This document shows positions 1 to 8,284 of a stretch of 39,072 bases of DNA, in pieces. Position 1 is the stretch's first letter, and every line of letters begins with the position of its first letter. The position numbers and the translations under genes were made by a program. The stretch comes from an uncultured Acidiferrobacteraceae bacterium (GTDB lineage: Bacteria > Pseudomonadota > Gammaproteobacteria > Arenicellales > UBA868). The stretch is taken from assembly GCA_913031305.1 (NCBI GenBank), contig CAJWEF010000008.1, forward strand, positions 1-39,072, given 5' to 3'. The notes under the pieces were generated by a model that saw only the letters and a list, made by a program, of their open reading frames with translations, searched no databases and was not told the origin of the DNA.

Positions 1-1
1 C

Positions 2-367
2 GAGGAGATTTTTGAGAAATATCCCCAGTTGGCAGCGCGTCGCAAACATCAGGCTAAAGTGCTGTCAGGCAGGGAGCGACGGCTACTGGAGATCTCACGG
101 GCGCCGGTCATGAACCCTGACGTTTTATTGGTCGATGAGCCCTCGCTTGGCCTGGGGCCGCGTTTTATCGATATGGTTTTTGACATTCTGTATGATCTTC
201 AACATAAAGAAGGTAAGACGATCATTATGGTTGAGCAAAATGCCAAGAAAGGCCTGGAGTTTGCCGACATTGGATATGTCATGGTGTCGGGGCAAATTGC
301 TATTGCCGGCAAGGGCGACGATTTACTCCAGAACCCAAAGGTGGGAGAGCTGTTTCTGGGAGGCTAG
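2..367 (+). CDS. Partial LivF-like branched-chain amino acid/urea-type ABC transporter ATP-binding protein (3' end; 5' end outside window)
   Basis: Frame is open from the window edge (EEIFEKYPQLAARRKHQAKVLSGRERRLLEISRAPVMNPDVLLVDEPSLGLGPRFID...). Walker B DEPSLGLGP and the C-terminal IAGKGDDLLQNPKVGELFLGG are LivF-like. The signature motif is degenerate (LSGRERR instead of LSGGEQQ). Confidence 0.8.
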   Translation, partial: EEIFEKYPQLAARRKHQAKVLSGRERRLLEISRAPVMNPDVLLVDEPSLGLGPRFIDMVFDILYDLQHKEGKTIIMVEQNAKKGLEFADIGYVMVSGQIAIAGKGDDLLQNPKVGELFLGG

Positions 368-387
368 GCAGTGTTTGCCGGCCTTGA

Positions 388-1233
388 TTAGCTCGATAGA
401 TTCATCGCGATTACCCCACCCGCCACCAGCAGTGCAGCCGCAATACGCAGTTGGCCAGCAGGCTCGCGCAGGAAGTAAACACCAATCAACGCTGCCATGA
501 TGACGCTTGTCTCGCGCAGTGTGGCTACCACAGCCATCGGGCTGTAGTACATAACAAATATAACGGTGCCGTAGGCGATCGCTTTCGCTATTCCTCCGCC
601 CACGACCCGTGCTGTATCCTTGCGCCACAAGCCCAGCATTTCGGTTGGGCGTCGAAGAAAAACAAAAAGACCAAAGACCAGCCCGTTTATGAGTAACAGC
701 CAACCGATATAAGACAATGCAACCTCACCCTGGCGTACGCCCAACCCATCGACCAATGTGTAGGCGGCAATAAAGCCCCCAGTAATAAGGGCTCGTGGTG
801 TTGATCGATGATTTGGCGTTTTCGAGTTAGCACCCGATATGGCCAGCAACATGATGCCGATGCTGGTAATCACGATACCAAACAGCGTTAGTAACGGGAG
901 TTGTTCCTGGACAATTACGATGCCGCCGAGGGCCACCAGCAGCGGCGCGCTGCCTCGTGAAATTGGGTAGACGTGACTCAAGTCGCCTACCCGGTAAGCG
1001 CTCACCAGAAACAGGTAATACCCAAAGTGGAGGACAACGGAGCCGGCCAGGTAGGGTAGCGCAGTAAGTGTTGGAATTGGCACTGCCAAGACCAGCAATA
1101 GCCCTGGGCCTGCAGTGACCAGGCTGAGGGCGCCCATCGACACCAAAGGGTCAGCGGCGGTTTTAACCAGGGTATTCCAGGCGGCATGCAGCAGTGCTGC
1201 GCCAAGAACCAGAACGGTAGTTTCAATCAGCAC
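388..1233 (-). CDS. EamA/DMT-family membrane transporter
   Basis: 281 aa, roughly 10 hydrophobic segments, DMT-like repeats (LLHAAWNTLVK..., ISRGSAPLLVALGGIVIVQEQLP). Confidence 0.8.
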   Translation of the reverse strand: MLIETTVLVLGAALLHAAWNTLVKTAADPLVSMGALSLVTAGPGLLLVLAVPIPTLTALPYLAGSVVLHFGYYLFLVSAYRVGDLSHVYPISRGSAPLLVALGGIVIVQEQLPLLTLFGIVITSIGIMLLAISGANSKTPNHRSTPRALITGGFIAAYTLVDGLGVRQGEVALSYIGWLLLINGLVFGLFVFLRRPTEMLGLWRKDTARVVGGGIAKAIAYGTVIFVMYYSPMAVVATLRETSVIMAALIGVYFLREPAGQLRIAAALLVAGGVIAMNLSS

Positions 1234-1453
1234 GAAACTATAGGTGTGGGAAGTTTAGATCCATACTTATAAGAGCATCCCAGAGTAGACGATAACAAAA
1301 ATTTTGGATGCTGAAAATTTTCCTTGTTTAGTTGTGGCATTTGCCGCCTTTCACACAAATTTGTACGCCGGGGGAGTATTCAATATCTTAAGGCGAACGT
1401 AGAATAACGCCGAACAGTAAGCGTATTGATGCAAATTATGACACGGAGATATT

Positions 1454-2422
1454 TTGAAGATTCTTTTTGCAGACAAGTTTCCAGATTCGGGAATGGCACA
1501 ACTGTGCCAGCAGGGTCACGAATGTGTTTCTCAACCGGACTTGGATGGTAACACCCTGGTAGAGGCAATTGGCGATGCCGAAGTGCTGGTTGTTAGAAGC
1601 ACCCGGGTGACTAGTGACGCAATCGCCGCCGCGGCGGCGTTGCGCCTTGTGATTCGCGCAGGTGCTGGAACCAACACGATTGACATCGAAGCCGCCGCAG
1701 CTCGCAAGATTCCGGTCTGTAACGTGCCCGGAAAAAATGCCATAGCGGTCGCTGAACTGGTCATTGGCTTGCTGATAGCTATCGACCGCAACATCCCCGA
1801 TAACGTAATTGACTTGCGAACGGGCCAATGGAACAAGAAGAAGTATGCTGCAGCGAAAGGCTTGTACGGCCGCCACATGGGCATCGTGGGCCTGGGCGCC
1901 ATTGGCCTTGCTGTTGCACAGCGGGCCCGTGCTTTTGGTATCCAAGTGTACGTTGTAGATAAGCCCGACCGTAAAACGGAAATGCATGAGCAAATCAGCA
2001 AGCTCGAACTACAGACCATGCCAGATTTACCAACGCTGCTGGCTTATTGCGATATTGTCAGCCTGAATGTCCCAGCAGCACCTGAAACTCGAGGCTTGGT
2101 GGATAGCACTTTTCTGGCTGCGGTGCAGCCGGGAACGATTATCCTGAATACATCGCGCGGCGACATGATAGACGAAGCCGCCTTGCTTAAAGCAATGGAT
2201 GAAAAAGATGTGCGTGTCGGGCTCGACGTCTATGCTGATGAGCCCGCAGCAAGCCAGTCATCTTTTGATTCGCAATTGGCCACGCATCCCAACGTCTACG
2301 GTACGCACCATATCGGCGCTTCGACCGATCAGGCCCAGGCAGCGGTAGCTGATGGTGTATTGGAGATCATTAAGGCTTTTGATACAGGGCAAGTTCTGCA
2401 CTGTGTCAACGGTCAGGCGTAG
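1454..2422 (+). CDS. serA: D-3-phosphoglycerate dehydrogenase-like 2-hydroxyacid dehydrogenase, short form without ACT domain
   Basis: TTG start with GGAG upstream; GIVGLGAIGLAVAQRA Rossmann motif, NTSRGDMIDEAAL, HHIGASTDQAQ; 322 aa. Confidence 0.85.
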   Translation: MKILFADKFPDSGMAQLCQQGHECVSQPDLDGNTLVEAIGDAEVLVVRSTRVTSDAIAAAAALRLVIRAGAGTNTIDIEAAAARKIPVCNVPGKNAIAVAELVIGLLIAIDRNIPDNVIDLRTGQWNKKKYAAAKGLYGRHMGIVGLGAIGLAVAQRARAFGIQVYVVDKPDRKTEMHEQISKLELQTMPDLPTLLAYCDIVSLNVPAAPETRGLVDSTFLAAVQPGTIILNTSRGDMIDEAALLKAMDEKDVRVGLDVYADEPAASQSSFDSQLATHPNVYGTHHIGASTDQAQAAVADGVLEIIKAFDTGQVLHCVNGQA

Positions 2423-2449
2423 TGTTGATTTTTTCGTGGAGCAAGAATT

Positions 2450-3538
2450 ATGAGTGAACGGATGCACAATTTCAGCGCGGGCCCCTGTACGTTGCCGCTT
2501 TCAGTACTTGAGGAGGCTCAGGCTGAGTTCGTTGATTACCAGGGAGCTGGCATGTCTCTGATAGAGATGAGTCATCGGGGGAAGCAATTTGTCGCGGTAC
2601 ACGAGGAGGCAGTTGAACTGGTCCGCAGTGTGTTTGGGGTTCCTCGGGACTTTGATGTACTTTTTCTACAAGGTGGTGCCACGCTGCAGTTTGCGATGGT
2701 GCCGATGAACCTGCTGGGTGAAGGGCGCAAAGGGGGGTACGTTAACTCTGGCAGCTGGGGCAAGGGGGCTATCACTGATGCTCAACCCTATGGAGAAATC
2801 TACACCGCCTGGGACGGAGCGGAGTGTAACTATACCCGCATGCCCGAATCCGGTGAGTTGGAGATCCAGCCCGGTAGCCGTTATCTGCACATCACCTCCA
2901 ACGAGACTATCGGCGGCGTCCGCTTCAGAGACTGGCCGCAGGTAGAGGTACCGTTGGTCGCTGATATGTCATCGGACTATATGTCCCGACCGATTCCCTG
3001 GGAAAGCTTTGACCTGGTGTACGGTGGCGTGCAGAAAAATCTTGGGCCAGCGGGTATGGCAATGGTGATCGTCCGCAAGACAGCGATCGAGGACAATAAC
3101 CGCGACATCGCCCGATATCTTCGCTACGACATACACTCAGATAAGGGCTCCATGTTTAACACGCCACCGGTCTTTCCGATTTACATTTTAGGTAAAGTCC
3201 TGAAATGGATGCAGGGCAGGGGCGGCATAGAAGCTGTAGCGCGTGAGGCTGAAGCGAAGGCGGACATTCTCTACCAGGCCATTGATACCAGCGATGGCTA
3301 CTACCATTGCCCGGTAGATGTCGAATCCCGGTCAGTGATGAATGTGGTGTTTCGCCTGCCCAGTGAAGATCTTGAAAAGAGCTTTCTTACCCAAGCGGGC
3401 GAGGAAAAGTTATTGAATCTCAAGGGCCACCGCAGCGTCGGTGGTTGCCGGGCGAGCATTTACAACGCGATGCCACGCGAGGGCGTGCAGGCGTTGGCAG
3501 ATTTTATGGCGACTTTTCGTTTGGCACATCCCGGCTGA
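2450..3538 (+). CDS. serC: Phosphoserine aminotransferase
   Basis: MHNFSAGPCTLPLSVLEEAQAE..., GGVQKNLGPAGMAMVIVRK PLP-lysine region, C-terminal GHRSVGGCRASIYNAMP. Confidence 0.95.
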   Translation: MSERMHNFSAGPCTLPLSVLEEAQAEFVDYQGAGMSLIEMSHRGKQFVAVHEEAVELVRSVFGVPRDFDVLFLQGGATLQFAMVPMNLLGEGRKGGYVNSGSWGKGAITDAQPYGEIYTAWDGAECNYTRMPESGELEIQPGSRYLHITSNETIGGVRFRDWPQVEVPLVADMSSDYMSRPIPWESFDLVYGGVQKNLGPAGMAMVIVRKTAIEDNNRDIARYLRYDIHSDKGSMFNTPPVFPIYILGKVLKWMQGRGGIEAVAREAEAKADILYQAIDTSDGYYHCPVDVESRSVMNVVFRLPSEDLEKSFLTQAGEEKLLNLKGHRSVGGCRASIYNAMPREGVQALADFMATFRLAHPG

Positions 3539-3572
3539 GTCCCGCGTCGCGTTAGGTTGAGAGATTGGATAA

Positions 3573-4805
3573 GTGACGCAGATTCGCGCTTTCAGGCCGT
3601 ATGTAGTGGCTCCACAGCATGCCACCGCGGTGGTGAGCCCGGCCTATGATTCGATGAGTCCGGCACAGCGGTGCATATTTTGCGAAACTCATCCGAAAAA
3701 CTACATCAATACTATGCAGGTAGTGGATGATTTTCCCACCGGTGAGCGGCCGACAGAAGCGAAAGTCCTAGAGGGCAACGTCCAGCAATTACAGGTGATG
3801 TTGGAAAACGGCTCTTACCGGAACTCGGATACCGATGCTGTTTTTATTTACCAACTCAGTATTGATGGCCATACACAGACCGGTGTCGTCGCTGAGATCC
3901 CGCTCGGTGAATATGAGAATGGATCTATCCGTAGGCATGAAGAGACCCGTAAGGAGCATGAGGAGCGTCTCAGCCGTTATCTGGATATCGTGGGTGCGAG
4001 TTCTAGCCCGATCTGTCTGGCATATGTCGGATCTGCCCAAATTGATGCGATAGTTGAGTCTGTAACCCAGGGTGACCCAGTGCTCGATTTTGTGTTGCCG
4101 GATGGCGTTTGCCAGCGGTTGTGGCGGGTCACCGATACTTCACAGTACGATGGCCTTTGCCAGGCATTCTCTGGTATTGATGCAACCTACCTGACCGACG
4201 GACATCATCGTGCGGCTTCGGCATTGCGACATGCTGCCAGCCGTCGGGCTACCGGCAAGACTGGTGGCCCGTGGGATTATCTGCTGGTCGCGTTGTTTCC
4301 AGCGGACCAGCTGCGGGTTTTAGCCTTTAACCGTTGCGTGCGGGATTTGGGTGGTAGGACTCCAACCGATCTACTAACCGAGCTGGAGAAAGACTTCGTG
4401 GTTGAGCCTGTAGGCGACGATCGTGCTGCCGAGTTCCCCGCACAGCACGGCCAGTTCCTGATGCTATTGGATGGGCAGACCATACTACTCACCCTGCGTC
4501 GCCCGGCGTTGGACAAATCGCCCTTGCGGAATCTAGACGTTTCTATCTTGCAGGCGCGCATTCTAGAGCCTTTATTGGGGATTAGTGACGTCCGCGGCGA
4601 TCCACGGCTGGATTACGTGACTGGTGACAGTGGCTTAGAAGGCCTGCAAGCTCGCTGTAACGAGGGCTGGCAGCTGGGATTCGCCTGTTTTCCTACTTCA
4701 TTGGCAGAACTGATGGCGGTTGCCGACGCGAGCGAGGTCATGCCACCCAAGTCGACTTGTTTTGATCCCAAGACTCGCTCCGGAATATTCGTGCGGATGT
4801 CCTGA
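3573..4805 (+). CDS. DUF1015 family protein (serA/serC-associated)
   Basis: GTG start; IRAFRPYVVAPQHATAVVSPAYDSMSP..., RHEETRKEHEERL, YLTDGHHRAASALRHA; 410 aa. Confidence 0.85.
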   Translation: MTQIRAFRPYVVAPQHATAVVSPAYDSMSPAQRCIFCETHPKNYINTMQVVDDFPTGERPTEAKVLEGNVQQLQVMLENGSYRNSDTDAVFIYQLSIDGHTQTGVVAEIPLGEYENGSIRRHEETRKEHEERLSRYLDIVGASSSPICLAYVGSAQIDAIVESVTQGDPVLDFVLPDGVCQRLWRVTDTSQYDGLCQAFSGIDATYLTDGHHRAASALRHAASRRATGKTGGPWDYLLVALFPADQLRVLAFNRCVRDLGGRTPTDLLTELEKDFVVEPVGDDRAAEFPAQHGQFLMLLDGQTILLTLRRPALDKSPLRNLDVSILQARILEPLLGISDVRGDPRLDYVTGDSGLEGLQARCNEGWQLGFACFPTSLAELMAVADASEVMPPKSTCFDPKTRSGIFVRMS

Positions 4806-5031
4806 CAATTGTTTCTGTTGGGCTATTGCTGCGACTTAAACCAGAATTTTAGTTCTAAGCGTAGCGTATACTTGGCACGGTGGGGCGACTACTGGAGCCT
4901 TTATCATAGTGCTTTAGTCCGTAGTGTCGCGTTGTGATGGGGGCGTGTCGCGACAAAAACAACTCTGTCTGGCTTCCAATCTAGAATGCCGTCCAGTGCC
5001 CAGTATTGATACCAACAAAGGTAGCCCAGCG

Positions 5032-5739
5032 ATGAGTGATGAGCAAGAGGATGATCTGGACCTGAAAAGCCTGTCTGACGAAGAACTCGTCGAGCAGATG
5101 CATGATGACCTCTATGACGGCCTCAAAGAGGAGATTGAAGAGGGGACCAATATTCTCCTGGAAAGAGGTTGGGGGCCGGATAAGGTTCTGGCTGATGCTC
5201 TGGTCGAGGGTATGCGTATCGTCGGTATCGATTTTCGTGACGGGATTCTTTTCGTACCGGAAGTCTTGATGTCTGCGAACGCGATGAAAGGCGGCATGAC
5301 GATCCTGCGGCCACTGCTGGCAGAGACGGGTGCAGAATCCATTGGCACTGTCGTTATCGGTACGGTCAAAGGCGATATTCACGACATCGGCAAGAACCTG
5401 GTTGGAATGATGCTTGAGGGCGCAGGCTTTGAAGTTTTTGATCTTGGCATCAACAACCCGGTGGAAAATTACCTGGCCGCGATTGCGGAACACAAGCCGG
5501 ATATAGTCGGTATGTCTGCACTGCTTACCACCACCATGCCGTACATGAAAGTAGTGATCGACACGCTGGTTGAACAGGGTATGCGGGATGACTATGTTGT
5601 GCTGGTGGGAGGCGCTCCGCTGAATGAGGAATTCAGTCAGGCCATCGGGGCTGATGCGTACTGCCGCGATGCCGCGGTCGCGGTGGAGACCGCCAAGCAA
5701 TTGATTGCTGAGCTCAGGGCGCGGCGAAAGTCCGCATAA
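5032..5739 (+). CDS. Cobalamin (corrinoid)-binding methyltransferase carrier protein, MtbC/MtmC-like
   Basis: GTVKGDIHDIGKNLVGMMLEGAGFEVFDLG contains the DxHxxG base-off/His-on cobalamin motif; SALLTTTMPYMKVVID and VLVGGAPLN follow. ATG at 5032 preferred over the longer ORF start at 4924. Confidence 0.93.
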   Translation: MSDEQEDDLDLKSLSDEELVEQMHDDLYDGLKEEIEEGTNILLERGWGPDKVLADALVEGMRIVGIDFRDGILFVPEVLMSANAMKGGMTILRPLLAETGAESIGTVVIGTVKGDIHDIGKNLVGMMLEGAGFEVFDLGINNPVENYLAAIAEHKPDIVGMSALLTTTMPYMKVVIDTLVEQGMRDDYVVLVGGAPLNEEFSQAIGADAYCRDAAVAVETAKQLIAELRARRKSA

Positions 5740-5843
5740 CTTAGCGTGGGCTGGCAGCGGTTTGACCCGGTCTTTCCCTGCTAAAGATCATCTTCCCATG
5801 TTGGAGGTGAAGAACGCCGTCACCTATTTGCGAGAGAAAGGTT

Positions 5844-6470
5844 ATGCCCGCAACGCCGTCGTCAGGAAAGAGCCTGGTTATTGCCTGTGGAGCGTTGGCT
5901 CATGAGATCACTGCGCTGGTTCGACTCAACAAGTGGCACCACCTTGAGATCCAGTGCCTTCCGGCAAGCCTGCATAATCACCCACGCCTGATTGCCCCGG
6001 CGGTGCGCGAACGGGTGCGGCAGTCTCGAGATGCGTTCGATTCTATTTTTGTCGCTTATGCCGATTGCGGTACCGGAGGTGCACTAGATGTGGTTCTCGC
6101 AGAAGAACAGGTGGAAAGGCTTCCTGGCGCTCATTGTTATGAGTTCTTCTGGGGATCACAAGCCTTTCTGGACAGGCATGATCGTGAACCCGGGATTTTC
6201 TATCTGACCGATTTTCTGGCGCGGCATTTTGACCGACTGGTGATGGAGGAGCTTGGTATTAAACGCCACCCACAACTTCTGGAAACTTACTTTTCGGCAT
6301 ACACCAGGCTGATATACCTTGCTCAGACTAGCTCGAATGAAACTCTGGAGACTGCCCGCTCGGCCGCGCAAACCCTGGGACTGGAATTTGAACATGTCAG
6401 TACCGGATATGGAGAGTTGGAGGTGAGTCTGGCAGCATTCTGCCGAGATTCGACAGCAACGGAGATCTAA
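5844..6470 (+). CDS. DUF1638 domain-containing protein
   Basis: LVIACGALAHEITALVRLNKWHHLEIQCLPASLHNHP..., FVAYADCGTGGALD, RLPGAHCYEFFWG, FYLTDFLARHFDRLV, YLAQTSS match the family pattern as I recall it. Confidence 0.88.
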   Translation: MPATPSSGKSLVIACGALAHEITALVRLNKWHHLEIQCLPASLHNHPRLIAPAVRERVRQSRDAFDSIFVAYADCGTGGALDVVLAEEQVERLPGAHCYEFFWGSQAFLDRHDREPGIFYLTDFLARHFDRLVMEELGIKRHPQLLETYFSAYTRLIYLAQTSSNETLETARSAAQTLGLEFEHVSTGYGELEVSLAAFCRDSTATEI

Positions 6471-6790
6471 TGGCAAAGTTGATCACTATTTTTTGGCGGG
6501 ATATCCCTTCACAGGTCATGGTGCGCAAGGGTCGCAAGACAGTAAGACTTATGCTGGCGCAGCGTTTTCAGGATGCAATTGATCGTGCCGCCATGCGGGC
6601 TGGTAAAGGTTCGTCGTCTGCTTACCTAAGCGAATGGCGTCGCGAGAGCGTGACCTGCAGTGACGATGATCTTGATCAGATGGCGGCGCAAACGGTAAAA
6701 CGCCTTGAGGCTGCGCACACGGATGAGGCCCTTTTGGCCCTGATCAGAGCTAAGGGCAGCGCCAGCGCTGACACTTCACAAACTGACTGA
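6470..6790 (+). CDS. PF13769 'virulence factor' family small protein (name is historical; function unclear)
   Basis: LITIFWRDIPSQVMVRKGRKTVRLMLAQRFQDAIDRAAMRAG...YLSEWRR; TAATG stop/start overlap with the upstream DUF1638 gene. Confidence 0.8.
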   Translation: MAKLITIFWRDIPSQVMVRKGRKTVRLMLAQRFQDAIDRAAMRAGKGSSSAYLSEWRRESVTCSDDDLDQMAAQTVKRLEAAHTDEALLALIRAKGSASADTSQTD

Positions 6791-6795
6791 AACTG

Positions 6796-7266
6796 ATGTA
6801 CGCCCTACGACAATGGTCTGTCCGCAATGCGCGAGTACTGGAGTGGTTATATGAGCATTTCGAAGGCGCTATGCTTGTCTTGCATCCGCTCTGGTTATGG
6901 ATGGGGTACGACCGTATCGAGGGGCCGATTTGCGCCACGGAACGGCGAGTCAAGGCGGCATTGTTCGATTGCCGGATGTGTGGGCACTGCGTGCTCAGCC
7001 AGACTGGTATGTCCTGCCCCATGAACTGCCCTAAGGAATTGCGTAACGGCCCCTGTGGTGGTGTCCGGGAAAACGGGTTTTGCGAAGTAATGCCGCAGAT
7101 GCGCTGTGTCTGGGTGGATGCCTGGGAAGGTTCCAGGCGCATGCGTGACGACTCCGGTATTCAGTGTGTACAGCCGCCGTTGGCGCAGGACCATCGCGGT
7201 CGCTCGTCATGGTTGCGTGAAGTGCGTGAAAAACGGGATCACCGATTCTTCGACACAGCGGACTAA
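6796..7266 (+). CDS. Methylenetetrahydrofolate reductase C-terminal (MTHFR_C/MetV-like) cysteine-rich protein
   Basis: CRMCGHCVLSQTGMSCPMNCPKELRNGPCGGVRENGFCEV cysteine-rich signature; immediately upstream of metF-like gene. Confidence 0.87.
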   Translation: MYALRQWSVRNARVLEWLYEHFEGAMLVLHPLWLWMGYDRIEGPICATERRVKAALFDCRMCGHCVLSQTGMSCPMNCPKELRNGPCGGVRENGFCEVMPQMRCVWVDAWEGSRRMRDDSGIQCVQPPLAQDHRGRSSWLREVREKRDHRFFDTAD

Positions 7267-7267
7267 T

Positions 7268-8272
7268 ATGGTGGAAATTGAAAAGCCAGCACCTGGTGAA
7301 CCCTTGCCAATCTTGGATGGGCATTCTTCGCCCGGCCGACTCGAGAGGGTGTTACGTGCAGGCCAGTTTGCAGTCACTACGGAGATTGCGCCGCCCGATG
7401 CAGCAGATGCGCAGGCTGTTTTTCAGCGCGCCAGTAGGTTTGATGGCTGGGTTGACGCCATCAATGCGACGGACGGGTCTGGCGCGAACTGCCACATGTC
7501 GAGTGTCGGGGTCTGTGCGTTACTGACGCGAAAAGGTTATGCAACGGTGATGCAGGTCTCCTGTCGGGATCGTAACCGGATCGCTATTCAGGGCGACGTG
7601 CTGGGAGCAGCGGCCATGGGCGTAACCAGTATCCTTTGCCTTACGGGCGATGGGGTTCAGGCCGGTGACCAACCCAATGCTAAGCCGGTGTTTGATTTTG
7701 ATTGCATGAGCCTGTTGCGAACGGTTACATCCATGCGCGATCAGGGTGAGTTTCTCAGTGGGCGGGCGCTCAGCAACCCGCCACGAGTTTTTGTCGGTGC
7801 TGCGGCTAATCCTTTTGCCCCGCCATTGGATTATCGCCCTTTGCGGCTGAAGAAGAAGATCGATGCCGGCGCGCAGTTTGTGCAGACCCAGTACTGTTTC
7901 GATATTCAACGACTCAAGCAGTACATGACTCAGGTTCATGACATGGGTCTGACCGAGCGCTGCTACATTCTGGTAGGCGTTGGCCCACTCGCTTCGGCCC
8001 GTACCGCTGCGTGGATTCGCGATAATGTACCTGGCGTGCATATTCCTGACGAAATTATTCGCCGCCTGCTGGCAGCGCACAATCCGCGGGAAGAAGGTAT
8101 TCGCATATGTGTTGAGATGATCCAGGCGATCCGGGAAATTGAGGGCGTGCACGGCGTCCATATCATGGCTTATCGACAGGAAGAGCGGGTCAGTGACATA
8201 GTCAGGGATTCCAGCGTGCTCGAGGGGAGAATCCCTTGGCATCCGGGTATATCACAACATTCAATTCATTAA
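7268..8272 (+). CDS. metF: Methylenetetrahydrofolate reductase, MetF-type
   Basis: FAVTTEIAPPDAADAQ..., CRDRNRIAIQGDVLGAAAMGVTSILCLTGD, GAQFVQTQYCFDIQRL; ATG at 7268 preferred over ORF start 7106. Confidence 0.9.
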   Translation: MVEIEKPAPGEPLPILDGHSSPGRLERVLRAGQFAVTTEIAPPDAADAQAVFQRASRFDGWVDAINATDGSGANCHMSSVGVCALLTRKGYATVMQVSCRDRNRIAIQGDVLGAAAMGVTSILCLTGDGVQAGDQPNAKPVFDFDCMSLLRTVTSMRDQGEFLSGRALSNPPRVFVGAAANPFAPPLDYRPLRLKKKIDAGAQFVQTQYCFDIQRLKQYMTQVHDMGLTERCYILVGVGPLASARTAAWIRDNVPGVHIPDEIIRRLLAAHNPREEGIRICVEMIQAIREIEGVHGVHIMAYRQEERVSDIVRDSSVLEGRIPWHPGISQHSIH

Positions 8273-8284
8273 GAGGGTAAGCAG

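Noticed and set aside
1531-2019. 162-aa minus-strand ORF inside serA
   Set aside because: Antisense, Ala/Ser/Thr-rich composition typical of a shadow frame.
4806-5031. Possible cobalamin or SAM riboswitch in the 226-nt leader of the corrinoid gene
   Set aside because: No B12-box or SAM-riboswitch core recognised by eye; only a short TGTCGCGACA palindrome (4946-4955) seen. An Infernal run would be needed to settle it.
4981-5700. 239-aa minus-strand ORF opposite the corrinoid protein
   Set aside because: Antisense shadow of a well-supported cobalamin-binding protein; no recognisable domain.
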